A stretch of DNA of 64,000 nt, taken from contig NC_026501.1 in the NCBI RefSeq assembly GCF_000182925.2, positions 1,736,001-1,800,000 of the forward strand, in the 5' to 3' direction. The position numbers and the translations under genes are program-made. The notes under the pieces were generated by a model. That model was not told where the DNA came from and made no database searches. It saw only the letters and a list, made by a program, of their open reading frames with translations. This document shows, in pieces, positions 1 to 12,396 of this stretch. The DNA comes from Neurospora crassa OR74A (taxonomy: Eukaryota > Ascomycota > Sordariomycetes > Sordariales > Sordariaceae). Within the stretch, counting starts at the first letter, position 1. Each line of letters starts with the position of its first letter.

Positions 1-1565
1 ATGACGTTGACCAAGCTCAAGATTGGTCGTGGCAGGCGGTGCTCTCCCTCAAATCTCAAAACCGCAGGTGGAGGTTGGAAATGATCCGGTTCGCGACGCG
101 TAGAGGTAGGCTTCCCTAGATTGGGGGCGGATGCATGTTCCCGGGTTTGCGAATCCACTTCCAGGATCCGAGAGCAGAGGGGACTGTGCAGCACACGCGC
201 AGTTCTGGGGGAGGGCGAGGCAGTTGACAGGGCACATGGCAGATTGTGGACAGAGGCAAAAGAAAGGGTCGAGTCAACACTATGAGGACGCGAAGGACTT
301 ATCCAGGCGTAGGCAAACGTAGGGTCGAGATGCTGTTTTAGTTTATCCACCTCACTGCCGCGACGGATTGGCTTTCCATTGTTCAGAACATCCAGGAACC
401 AACCTCAAGTAGAAGCGAATTCAGCACAGGCCAGAGCCGTCCCTTGCACTTTTCGCGTGGGCAGGCCCGGCTCGCCTTAGCGTTGACCCACCCAATTAAG
501 CCCCGAGAACGGTGGTGGAACCCTTCCAGGGCAGGGCAGTGCTGCTTGTTACATCTACCCCAATGCAGCCTCTCCTATCAATCAAGTAGGTTACCTCTAT
601 CCAATCAGCTTCCTCCCCCAACCGTCCCCCGTGGTCGTTCCCAACTGAATGCTCCTCCATCTGCCCTTTCCAATCTTTTTGCCCAGCAGTCTGAATGGAA
701 GCTGCAACCGCCAGGCGCCCAGTGTCATGCTCCTGCCCAGCTTCCCTCTGTCCTGGTGCCCCCGTGTGCCTGTGCTACCGACGCTATCCCACTCCCGGCT
801 GTAATCTTGGCGCTTGTACCTTCTGTGTAGACATCTCATTTCTCGAAACCTGGAACAGGAGGGCATGAAGCCCGATCTCCTCCAAGACTTCCCACTTCGT
901 CCAGACTCAGTGGCAATGTCCTTTCCCCGTCTGGGAATTGCCAATTGACCCAGCTCGACCAAGACAACCTAACTTCGACGGCGACAACGACGGCGCCAAC
1001 AAGATACTTACTGTAATTACAGGCAGCAGCAACAACAACAACAAGGCCGCCGATGAGAGTGGACAGAGACTGCCCGTTGAGTGACGCCCATCCAATAAGA
1101 AACGATATCTCCTGAGGATTTGGCCCGTCATCTGCGGCGATCCTGTGGTGCCTCATTTCCACGCTTTTACACGACACAAAGCCGCGACCACAATAACATC
1201 TAATCAATACGATCGCAACCCCGCCGTCTTCTCACGCACTCTCTCTTCTACCTCCAGGCCTGGTCTTAGGCTCGTACACTCTTTATTTTTTTTTCTAAAA
1301 GTTCTACCAGCAAGACGCATGTTCCTAGTAAGCGTATCTGACTTGCGACTACTTTCGGGGCTTCTCTCCTTTCAACCCCACCCTCCACTTCTGGTTACAC
1401 CATCTGTCCGTCCAGAAAGCCTCCATTGGCAACGCAAAAGGCGCCAATCCACCACCATCCTCCTGGCCACGTCCTGAGGACGCTGGAAATTCTTCGTCGA
1501 CGGCCCGGCTCTTGACCTTCGCCTATTCCGACTCATTGCCTGCCTGAAGTGCAACAATCTTTACC
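1..1565. other. 5' flank of palI; no gene seen
   Basis: Only short, composition-driven open frames occur here and none resembles a protein I know. The stretch near 1020-1050 is rich in CAG/CAA triplets and the part after 1190 is pyrimidine-rich, as is usual for fungal leaders, so the right half is probably promoter and 5' UTR of the palI gene. A gene entering from the left edge cannot be ruled out. Confidence 0.5.
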
Positions 1566-3793
1566 ATGTTGCGGCCCGCGACGCCCCTCGCGGTGCTGCT
1601 TTTTGCAGCATTCGGGCTGCTCACGCTGGCCACCATATCCACGCCAATCATCAAGCAAATCCCCTTGAGCAGCTTCGAGATCAAAGATGTGGGCGATTTG
1701 AGCTTTGGCGTTTTTGGTTACTGTACCTCAAGCGGCTGTAGTCCTATAGAAATTGGCTACGATACCTGTGAGTTGTTGCGCGAGTGTCTCGCTCCATGTC
1801 ACACTTCAATGTCTTGTATCAAGTGCTGATTCTTACAGCCGCCTTCTCTGACAAAATCAACTCGGACTTCGACATCCCCAGAGCAACCCGTTCTACACTT
1901 TCAAGTATCCTGATTGTGCATCCAGTCGCTGCCTTGATCACCCTGATTAACTTCGTCCTTGCTATTGTGGCCCATTTTCACTCACCATCCCATTCAGCGC
2001 GGTACCTCCTGATCCTATTCATTGTCAGCTTTGTTGACTTTATTGTCTGCCTGTTGTGCTTCCTCGTGGATGTGTTACTCTTCATTCCACACTTATCATG
2101 GGGCTCTTATATTGTCGTTGCCGCCACCATCTTGGTAGCGTTTTGCGGCCTCGTAACCTGCGCCATGCGCCGAACACTTGTTAACAGGAAGGCGAACAGG
2201 AAGCGCATTGCAGAAAATGCTGAGATGAGTGGAGAGAACTACTACAACCGTCAGGCACAAACTGCCCCTGTCACGCAGGTTACCGGCCCTCAACCAACCG
2301 TACCCATGATCAGCGGCGCGAACGGCGGAGGCGACAAGCTGCCCGAATTCACTACTTTCGAGAAGAAGGACGACCGTAGCGAGGAAAGAATCCCACTTAC
2401 GTCGGTTAGCCCCATCGAGCGGTCACCAGCGACATTAGTCAACGATAGCACGCCACCCAATTTTATGGATGGTGCGCCCTCTCGATCACCCTCTACCACA
2501 CCTGTTGGCCGAGACCAGTACGGGAACCCACTACCACCTCAAGATGGCTATGCCATGAGGGTTGGCCCTCAAAATGAGCGTTTGAATTCACGGGGTAGGG
2601 GTGGTATGCCGCCCGGAGGCTACCGTGGACGTGGTGGCTTTCCCGGACCTGGAAGAGGTGGTGGACCTCCCCAAAATGGACGAGGAGGCTATGGCCCACC
2701 AGGACGAGGAAGAGGAGGCTATGGTCCGCCGCCCCGCGGATACGGAGGTCCAGGACCAAGAGGTGGCCGAGGCCCGCCGCCTCAAGGATACCAAGGCGGG
2801 CCGGACCGAAGGCCATCGCCAGGTGCTCCCTATGGACCTGGCCCTGGTGTGGGCACCTATGGTCCCAGTCAACCATCGCCGTACGCTAATAGGCAACAGT
2901 CCCCCGGCCCTCAATTTGCTGCGCCGGGATATGGGAACCCTGAACAACCAGGACCTCAGTATTCGGCATACAACCCGAGACGTGTCTCGCTCCCAAGAGC
3001 CGAGTCTCCTCCTCCGCTCCCCGGCATCGATGACGGCATGCCCGGCCCTGCCGTAGAGCTGGATGCTTCTCCCGCAAATCGGGGCGTTGGGCAGTACGGA
3101 ATCAGGGACAGTGATTCAGATGTCGCCGGCATGTTGGCTATGCAGCAAGCCAGGGTTCCAGACCCGGATCGCGGCAATGACGCGAATGGTCATAGCCAAG
3201 AAGGGTAAGTGATGCTTCCAAACATAGTCAAGAGTGATGATCATTGCTGACGGATCAGGCCCAACGACGTTTACGTGCCGCCCAGACAAGCATGGAACCA
3301 AGGATTTGTGGGAAGCACCCCGGGACTAGCGCCACCAACAGCCCGTGGTCCAACACGTCCGATTTCTGAAGCCGTCACAGCTACAGTGGCCAGTGATTAT
3401 TACGAAGACGTCGATCCGCGCTTTGCTGAGCCTTCAGCCGCCGCAGACAAAAGGCCACCGCCCATCTCCATGCAGTCACCTCCAGCATCCAACTCATATG
3501 ACGACATTCCCAACCGAGCTAGGAGCCCGGCTGAGTCTGAAAACTCTAACTTCACCTCGATATCCCAGCGAGGCATCAACCCGCGTTGGAACTCCGCCAA
3601 CGCACCGATGCCTCCCCCCGTAGCGGGAGTCTATGCAGGAGGAGGAGGAGGAGGCAATGTGGTACCTCGGCGGCCGGTTAATCGCCCCGGCGCTGGTCCT
3701 GCCGATGGCTCAGATCTGTTTCTCAACTCTAACCCAGACTTCCAACTACCCGGGCGCGGTGGCAACATGCCTAGAGCGGCCGGCCCCCGGTAA
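1566..3793 (+). CDS. palI: PalI/Rim9 family pH-response regulator, 700 aa
   Basis: Exons 1566-1767, 1839-3204 and 3259-3793 join in frame to 700 residues; introns have GTGAGT and GTAAGT donors. The N-terminal third matches the PalI/Rim9 (SUR7-related) family: one membrane segment at about residues 6-26, an extracellular loop containing FGYC, then three more segments near 89-112, 122-150 and 156-177. In that family the protein helps place the PalH sensor at the plasma membrane in alkaline-pH signalling to PacC/Rim101. The long cytoplasmic tail is low complexity, with an Arg-Gly-Gly/Gly-Pro-rich block around residues 318-410 and Pro/Ser-rich sequence after it. Long disordered tails are usual in filamentous-fungal PalI, so the size does not count against the call. 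The start is the first ATG ahead of a good signal-anchor segment. The family call is firm; the role in this organism is inferred. Confidence 0.9.
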
Positions 3794-5306
3794 TGAATTA
3801 ATAAGCTGACAGGAGTTATAAAGAAGGGTTATGATTGGTGAAGGGCAGAGTAACTTGCTTTGATCGAGTGGACCGGGCACATGTTTCTGGATGGATATGT
3901 TTTTCGAAAATTTTAGACATTTGCCAACGGCTTGTGATTCATGGAATGAGAGACCATATATATATAGTATGATCGGTCAGGTAGTTAGCACAAAGCAGGG
4001 CAGGCCTGGAAGGCAGGATGAAGAGAAAGAAGATTGAGGGGAATTTGTAGCGCTTGTCATTCCTGTATCGGGTCTGGTTCTTAATATTTTTTCTGGTGGC
4101 GGTTTTCGATCCTTTTTTTTTTTTTTTTTCTCTTTTTCTTCTTTTTCCCTTTCTTTCTTCTTCAAGCGAAACAGACAGGGAAGCGAAACAGAGCGTGTAA
4201 CTTGATGAAACCTGATGTATACGACACTACTACCCATCCATACCTGTGTCACATACATATGGACGAGGCATATCTTCTCTTTTACCTCTTTGTTCCTGTC
4301 TCTTCTTTTCGTGATGGAGGACACCCTCTTTTTCATTTCAGCTTTCGTGACAAGAAAAGCTGAATTGATGCTAGTCAACACGGAAATTTTACGCGACACC
4401 CGAGAAGACAAGATGCTCGTACTGTCAAGGGGGGAATGAATGTGGAAGGAGCTGAAGGATAAATGGAGGGCGATGCATCCCCTGGGTGGTGTGCAGATTC
4501 AAATAGTTCAATTGAACACTTGAGATTGACCTTTTTTTTTTTTTTTTTTTTGTATAAATGATTTCGGTGAATATTTATTGATACATATCATTGTGTCTTT
4601 TCAATACAAAGTTGCATTTTGTTTATCCTTTCGCGTCCTGGCTTCCCATAACTCATGCATGACTCCCCCTCTTCCCCGTATACCGCATGATGCTCGAACG
4701 ACACGTTGAAGGATGTTGCGATATCGACGACAAGACTGGTGGTATTTGTCGCTGACACTGGACAATAGATGAGGGCTAGGAAACTTTTGAACTGCATAAA
4801 GCTATGAGCATCAAAGGGAACAGCGGCAGCGATTGAGAGGATCAGTTTCTATCGAAACTACCTATTATAAAACTAATAACGATGAAGTGTCAACAACCAT
4901 GATGGTGCGAATCATCATCAGTCAATAGAGTGACTGTTTGATGACACAAAGGAAGTCGACGCCTGGTCATGGCAGACGATATATAGACGTAATATCTTCA
5001 AGGTCTCCAATCTCTGAAATTTAACCCGAATAACCATGCTCAGCAAAGGGGACTAGGAAGATAGGAAATACAACAGTTATACCTGAACGCCATAGACGCA
5101 GTTTGTTTTTCGTTCCCCTCCCCTCAATCGACTTTATGACCGGCTCGTATGGTCGCTATACATATATGGTGAGAACTAGCTGGATGTATAGCAATCATCC
5201 AAACAACCCATTTCTGATGATTAATAGAATGAAACAATGCAGCCCAAACTTGCGATGCAAAAGAGATAGGTAACAAGCTACAGGGTCAATATCCCAGCTG
5301 GCGGCA
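3794..5306. other. Convergent intergenic region with pyrimidine and T tracts
   Basis: This separates the 3' ends of palI and the minus-strand orphan gene. It has a T-rich pyrimidine tract at about 4108-4163, a TA repeat near 3956-3968 and an uninterrupted T run near 4531-4550. Short open frames here look random. I see no gene. Confidence 0.6.
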
Positions 5307-7465
5307 TCAGTATCCGCGTCTAGTGACCCGTCTGGCCACCTTCTTCTTCACCGGCTCTGGCTTCGTGGTGAAGAAACTCTTGTTGCCATCCTCAGATGTA
5401 TCAATCCATGCTGGATCAGCTTTGCTCCAATCAGACGGAAAGGGATTCTGTGGATCATTGAGCTTCGAACCCTGCTTGCAAGCAAGCAGCGTAGCCAGCG
5501 CCATAGTCACCAAAGGGTCGCCACACTCCTTCTCATCGTTACTGTTGGGCTCTCTGCGCTCACCTCCAATGACCCCGACTTTGCTCTCCGAAGTTCTAGC
5601 AGAGGAGATAGACAGTAGCTCATTAGCCTTATTCTCGAGTAGCCTCACGCCCGAGTAGAATACTCGGTCTACTCTCTCTCTTCTCCATGCTTCTTCTTCC
5701 GGTGATTGGTTCCAGGACAGAGCTCTAGATTGAAGAGGATAACGCTCGTGCCGATGATCATCTAAGGTGGAACTTTGCCCAGAGTAGCTGCTGGGCAAGT
5801 CTTCTCTGAAGTAATGCATGACTTTGTCAAGGGGCAGAGTTTCCAGATTTGGGACCTTGTTTGGAGAACAGCCATTGTTGCCGAAACGCTGCTGAGATAT
5901 ATCTTCTGTATCTTCAAGGAAAGAAGTCCGAGCCACCCCAAGACGGCCATCAACTGGAGTTGCTCCTGAAACTAAAACTGAATGCAGTCGATCGCCTGGT
6001 CCATGAAGTTCTTTGTTCCTGCTCGAAAGTGATTGAAGCGCAGAATTACCGCGGACACTGAAGTCATTCTCCATGGACAAAAAACCTGGCGAGTTACGGA
6101 GAGGTAATCTCTCGTCATCATAGGAGCGGAAGATCCTGTAAGTAGATTCCGCGGTCGATGGCTTGTATGGTCGCTGCCCCGGTGGGCCTGCCGTAAGAGG
6201 TTTTGGGGTTCCTATAGCGGCAGATGTGGTGCCGTATGGAATAGCAGACTGATTCCATCCAGTGAATGAGGGCTTGCTGAGAAGCGAAGAGGGTGTATCA
6301 GGTTTGTTGATGCCATAATGAGCTGTACGTGCCTTGGCCAGAGCGAGAGTGTTCTGAGCTTTCTTCTGCATAGGGTTCGGGTACGATGCGAGGCTCGTGA
6401 GACTCTTGACAGAGAAGGTTGACGCAAGGAGTATATCATCTCCAGTGGAGCTGTCATCATCTCCAGTCGCTGAAGTGTTCTCCTTCAGGTCGGGAAGGGC
6501 GCCCAAGGCCGCAGTCGAAGGCGCTGGAAGATTTCCGGCTCTGATAGCAGGAAGTGACATGACAGCAGCTTGAGATTTCTCTGCATCGGCAAAGGGGCTG
6601 ACGGCTCGATCAAGGTTTTGCTGCAAAGGCGAATAATGTGGCAAGGTAGTTTTTGTGAGAGGGGGTGATATCTCCGCTTCTGCCACGGGCAAAGCCGATA
6701 GGAGTGAATTGGGGAACGGACCGTAACCGTAGTGGCCCGGAGGTGACTGGAGTCCGTTGAATCGACGAGTGCGAGGCCGTCGAGTGGGAGGGTGTATCGG
6801 TGCCGTTGCATTGGGATTGTGAAGGGTGCCGACGGTATTAAAAGTAGCCGGCTTGGATGCCTTCGTCGTGTCTGTAGGCGAAGATATGAATGAGTTAGAT
6901 GGAGGTGACGAAAAAGGATCCATTTGGACGCCTGGGCTGGTTGCACTTTGCTAATGAAGAAGTTTTGGGCAGATGGAGGAGAGTATGAAGGAAGGATGAA
7001 TATGGAGATGACTTGCAAGTTGGCAAGGACGATATTTCAGGTCGCCAAAGCAAGGGAATGGAAGTTATTGGAGGGCCTGGCTGCCAGCCGCCATTGGCAT
7101 AACTGGCTAGCAAGGAGCAGTAGGGTTGAGTGTGGAAAGAGGAAAGAAAAAGGCCGGAACAACGTACCTTCTATGTCGGTTGTTGTGGGCTTGTAATCAG
7201 GAGATGTCGCAGCTGCCAATACAGACTGAGCGCGCAGCCACTCTTGCAACTTGATTTCGCTCGCCATCAGATGAGCATGGCGAGCATGTCGCGGTTGTAG
7301 CATATCGGGGCTTGGAGGGGTATAGACTGGTATACCAGCTATCGTGTTCGATTTTTCTTCAGGTTGGCTCGCAGAGTATACCTCAATCGCAGGAATGCGT
7401 CGAGGGGGCGCTTGCGAAACTGTCGCGGTCGGCTTGACGGGTTCGAGCGCCATCTTCAACTGCAT
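5307..7465 (-). CDS. Unrecognised low-complexity protein, 640 aa
   Basis: Two exons, 7465-7168 and 6931-5307, join across a 236-nt intron with a GTACGT donor and a CCCAG acceptor. Of the AG sites I examined just upstream of the long frame (about 6925-6955) this is the only one that keeps the frame. The product has no domain I recognise. It is rich in Ser, Pro and Thr, with no signal peptide or membrane segment. A segment near the middle with many Ala, Leu and Lys (NTLALAKARTAHYGINKPDT) looks more ordered, and the C-terminus holds a hydrophobic stretch (TMALATLLACKQ) followed by DPQNPFPSDW and a strongly basic tail (KKKVARRVTRR). It is probably an intrinsically disordered nuclear or cytoskeletal protein restricted to filamentous fungi, but that is a guess. 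A second in-frame Met at codon 5 could be the start. Confidence 0.72.
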
Positions 7466-10400
7466 AGTAGGAAAGACAAGCTGCTGCGCTCTAACTACCT
7501 ACTCGCCCGCTGCGCGGCTGGGGTTCGGATTTTGTGACTGGAGCAATCACGACCTTGTTTGGCTTTCCTGCTGAGTACCTCTAGGTGGGAAACAAAGGTA
7601 GTTCGCGAGGTGTTGCTGAGTAGGAGCAGAGGCGGTTGGGATTTTTGTCGTGGGTGCTTTCTTTTATACCCAGCTCTCCGCGGTTCGCCCAAGAATTCTG
7701 TAGGTCCCGCCCCTCTGCAATGCCCGCAAGTGAAGGAGGGTTGTTCTTTCCTCTTAGGAGGCAGTGCGCGCGTTCGTCCTTGTTGTCGCGGTGTAATTTG
7801 CCTGCCGTCTCATCTTTCGGAAACGACGACTGCGGCCTTGATCCGTGTCTCCGTCATTGCCTGCGACCAATCCCACTGCAGGGGCAGTCTCGAAATAATT
7901 CTCTGTTACCCTTCTGATTGTAACATGCAAAACCGACTGCCAACCTGGAAATCAACATGGAAAGGCCGTGTAGTGAATAGATCTTTCGTCGAGAAGCCAG
8001 CAAGACCTAGGAAGAGACAGATACTGGTTTGATTTGCTGATGACAGGAAAGCCAGAAAACAAAGTATCATGTGCCGACGCGGCCTCTTGTTGTGTTTCCA
8101 GGCATTGACTCTAGAGAAAGGAAAGAATACCGCATTTCAATCACAGTAGGCTAAGTTGACATACATAAGAAGTCGAGTCAAAGAACACCAAAAGCAGCTC
8201 AAATCCTTACCAGCGCCTCTATATTCAGACCGAGTCGGCGGCAACAGTATTAATCAACCAACCATGAATTGCTGCTATGTCCAGTGAGTTTTCTTGGCTC
8301 GTACAAATAGCTTACTACTGCACTAAGCGTTTGATACCACGTAAAGGAGCAACTGAGAAGGAAGAAGGGAACGAACAAAGAGACGCAAGTGAATAACAGC
8401 CATTTTGTTAGGTCCTTCTTGGGTTTGAGGCTGGCCGTGAAGGTCAACAACCCATATTCTCAGATGACTTTGTTTTACCCTCGAGATGACAACTAACTGT
8501 ATATTGAACCAATGACTGGGAAGATTTCCCCATAGCTTCCTTGATGGTGCCATACGGCTCATTGAGGACGTATAAAGTGAGTAATGGAGAAAAATATTTC
8601 GTTGATTAGACCACTCACCTGCATCACAGCGCGTGGGATCGAAACATGGCATACCGCATAATCTCATCTTACAAGAACGTAGGGATCTTTCGGTCTGATG
8701 AGTTTCTCACAAACGGGTTATGGTGCACAAGCTCCACGTGAAGGAGATGAAGACCAGAGAGCGCATACCATCTACCCAGAGCATGATTAAGCCTGGCCGA
8801 GGATGTCTAACATCACGTCTTATGATCTGTAACCCGAGAAAAATATGTCCCAGTAGCCGTGAGGCCAACGAGCATAGCCCGCAGTCCTTTGCCAGTCAGT
8901 CCAGCCTCCTACCCAGAGCTTGCCGGCTCACAAGAGAGGTTATGAGTGGGAAATCGTGAATCGTGTGTGGTCATAGGCGCCAGAAATGATCTGTTTCGCA
9001 TTACTGATGCGGCAGAGTATCCAGACCATGATGTACCGCGAAGGTAGGCATGTGAGAAAGGATGATCCTTCGTTCCTGGACATTATGGCTCTTCGAGAGC
9101 AAATGTAGGATAATCACTTTTAAATACGGAGGATTTGCAACGGTGTGGTTTTACACTTTGCCGCCTCAGTTTAAACGATAAAACTTCTGTTACTCTAATG
9201 TGGTAAGCAACGAGGGTCGAGAGGGTATGTGTATAGAGCGGAGATTAGATCAAAACAACAGGTTATGAGAACTCAGCTAATGAAAGCAAGTTGATTCTCT
9301 CATGGTCTCATTCGTTTCACTCCCCAAGCGTAATGAAGGAGAACGACCGCAGCTATGGAAATCCATAATATGAGAACAAGAGGCAGTGATGGTGGAATTA
9401 TACAGTTGTCCGCTTCGATACATCAAAGACTGTACAGGAGTGTCTTGAGTATTGTATTTACCCAACAATCCCGTTATTCGAATGTCCGCGGCAGGGCTTC
9501 TCAACATTCACATGTCTAAGCTGCCCCTGCAAGAAGAGACGCTCTTGGTACAGCGCGCCAAACGCGGACTGTTGTGATAGTCAGTCAGGAGACCCGTAGA
9601 AAAGAAATTGGGTCAGAAAAGACACGAGACGATGAGAAAAAAAAAGGCTTGAAACATATGTTCCGTTCGGTAGCTTCAGTGAGCAGGAGTTATTTTGGAC
9701 TGTCTGTGGCTCGGAGCGCGTTCCGGCGAAACTTGTGACCCCGAAGTTGTTGAATGGCAGTGGCTTCGGTAGCAGTGGAGAGTGGGTCCCCAAAGTCGCT
9801 GATCATTTGCTCCCGTCCAGACCCGAACGGAGCGGGAAGGCCTTCGGAGTGGGGCTCATGGACAACCTCACTCTTCGTTGGGGGGGAGCCTCGACCTGGA
9901 CCTCAACAACAACCTTACTTTTCTTTAGCCGACCCTGCTTACATAGGTACTTCACGGATGCTCGTCTTGCACCGCTGTTAGTATGGTGAAATAATGATGG
10001 CAAGAATATAAATTGTGTGGGAACGTTTTGTGTTGTTCAAGATTCCGGACGAGCAGACGCGAACCACGGATCTTGACCACCACATCATGAAGCTCGCTGC
10101 CCGGTTGAAGCATCACCCCTCACGTTAAGAGAGGGGCCCTGAGTTTCATATCGAGTTGTAGAAGAATGTGGCCGTCTGGTAACTTTGTTGTAGACTTTGA
10201 GGGGGTGATTGATGTTGTCCCCCGGGTAATCGAGCACACAAGCGCCGCGCTGTCAGCATCTGAAGATGATAAGTATAAGGGAAAGAATAAAGGTTGGAAG
10301 CTTCGGTCTGTCCTCCCTTTGCTGCCTCGAGACAAATTTCTGAGACGGTTCGTGGATGGGCAACATGGAAACCTATGCCCTCGACCCCTTTTTCTACGCA

Positions 10401-10963
10401 GGATGTTTCGGGGCTGGTTGGCAAGGGTGCAGAGTGTAATTGCTCCTGGTGGGATTTCGAACCGTGCTGGGCTTCGGGCGACCCGTGGTGTCAGTAATGA
10501 CCGCTTAGAGGTCCCTCTACCTCTAACTGTGTGACCCCACACCCGACTTTCGGTGCTGCCGTCTTTGGCACTTCAGTGCCCTTTCCCATCCATCCCTCAT
10601 CCCGCCTTCATACACCTAGAGGTACATATACCAGGTCCAGCTGCGCTTTGGTTGCAGATCCCTGCCTGGCCACCGAATCCATACCTATAGGTAGTGCAGC
10701 CCTCTGCAAGAATCCCGCCTTCCCCTCGCCTTTTCGATCTCGGTCTCGACCGAACAAGTTCCTGGGCTGTTGTCAGAAAACAACTGCCATTTTCACACTC
10801 GCTCCGCTATTCCTTTAGGTGATCGTTCGTCAACTGCACAGGTCCTTTCGTTCGCTTTTCATCACAATCCTTCTTGGCTACGAAGACATCAGGGTAACGC
10901 ACGATATCGAATGGACAAACACTCGATACGATACCCCGAGCACATCAACTAGCTTACAAGACC
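7466..10963. other. 3.5 kb non-coding stretch between divergent genes
   Basis: This is the shared upstream region of the 640-aa orphan gene (minus) and the bZIP gene (plus). Many short frames are open on both strands, none with a motif or plausible splice partner that I could find. It probably contains promoters and leaders; the last 450 bases before the bZIP start contain CCTAGAGGTACATA and ATAGGTAG-like elements common in Sordariomycete promoters. An unspliced or non-coding transcript could lie here unseen. Confidence 0.5.
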
Positions 10964-12396
10964 ATGGACTATACAAACCCAACATACTTCGGCGCCGCCG
11001 CCCAGCCGCCGTACCACTTTATCGGTATTCCTCCCCTCACCCCCTCGCATTCAAACTCGGCCTCTTCGGACGACTTCAACGCCTCTCCACAGGTGAGTTC
11101 CATGCTTTGATTCAGATGGAACTGGAAGAGAGAAGCGGATGGAAGAGCAGACTCGGGGGATTGCTGATTGTCGCTTCTCACCTATGGACTCGAATGGCAT
11201 TTACTTTGTCGCTCCTACGTTTCTCCGCATGCCATTCATGTTCCTCCTCTGCACCTCCCGGCCCGTTAGCGCACCATCTTCCGGGGCAATCGAATAGCTT
11301 ACACATTCCTCATTCAGGAAATCTTCGACCAATTTCCGAACGGGCTCCCACATGACCAGTTCCAGAACTTCGAGGCGTTTGCCCAGTTCAACAACCAATC
11401 AACGACCTTTGCCGGGCCCCCGACTCCTCCGACCCAGCAACTTCTTCCGACCACGCAGCCTACGAACGGCGCCATACACCTTCAGCATCAACAGCAGTCC
11501 GCAGCCGACCTCCTACGATCCCTCAACAATGCCAAAGGAGACCCCGCCGACGAAGCCCGAGCCCGCAGACAGGGCTCAAACTCGGATGAAGACGAAAACT
11601 TGACACCCGCTCAGTCGAGGCGGAAAGCCCAGAATCGCGCCGCGTACGTTACACACCGCCTCTCTTACTATCTTCTGCCCTGTCCCGCCAGACAAGCAGA
11701 GGAACCCTTGAATCACGCCGTCACACGTCTTACGTATACCCTCTTGTGCCACGTTGCCTCTCTCTTTCACCTTCGCTCCCATACCTTGGACCCTACAGAT
11801 CATGTCAAGAAGAGCGTTCGAAACCACAGTATCTTAGCTAACTCTTTCCTCTTATCATCTCTAGTCAACGAGCCTTCCGCGAACGCAAAGAACGCCACGT
11901 CAAAGAACTCGAGAACCGTCTCCAACAGCTGGAGGAAGAAGCCCAGGTGACAAGGTCAGAGAACGAAAAGCTGAAGCAGGACCTCCAAAAAATCAGCACC
12001 GAGAATGAGATATTGCGGGCGACATCTTTAGCGGCTGTCGGTGCTGCCGCCGCCGGGTCGCCACTAGGGAGCGCCGGGACGCCGATGACGACGGGCCCCA
12101 TGTCGTACAAGCCGACCGATTTTTACTCTAATCTGCTGGAGAACCATAACGAGAAGACACCGAGCCACCGGGTGGTCAAGAGCGAGAGCGGGGAGCGCCT
12201 GTTGGCAGCTGGTGCGGCTTGGGACCTGATGCAGAACCACGAACTTTTCCAGCGCGGGTTGGTCAATATTCAGGCTGTCAGTGAGCTTCTGAAGGGCCAG
12301 GCGAAGTGTGATGGCCAGGGTCCAGTGTTCGAGGAGAGGGCCATTTTGGAGGCGATCGAACAGAGTGTGGCAAGTGGGAGCGACGAGTTGCTATGA
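10964..12396 (+). CDS. Yap/AP-1-type bZIP transcription factor, 328 aa
   Basis: Exons 10964-11092, 11318-11643 and 11865-12396 give 328 residues; both introns (225 and 221 nt) are long for this window. The second splits the codon for the last Ala of the DNA-binding NRAAQRAFR signature (residues 149-157), which is the Yap/Pap1 type of fungal bZIP. A leucine-zipper heptad region follows to about residue 200. The N-terminus has a short conserved-looking block (YHFIGIPPLTPS), and the C-terminus a helical region (WDLMQNHELFQRG to DELL) that I associate with the Fcr3/RsmA branch. Only one Cys is visible, so the two Cys-rich domains that make Yap1 redox-sensitive are absent. It should bind TTAC-type half sites as a dimer in the nucleus; targets are unknown. 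The bZIP call is firm, the subfamily less so. Confidence 0.88.

Noticed and set aside
8250-8667. Overlapping minus-strand frames with a hydrophobic stretch
   Set aside because: The hydrophobic segment is short and no combination of splice sites gives a plausible protein.
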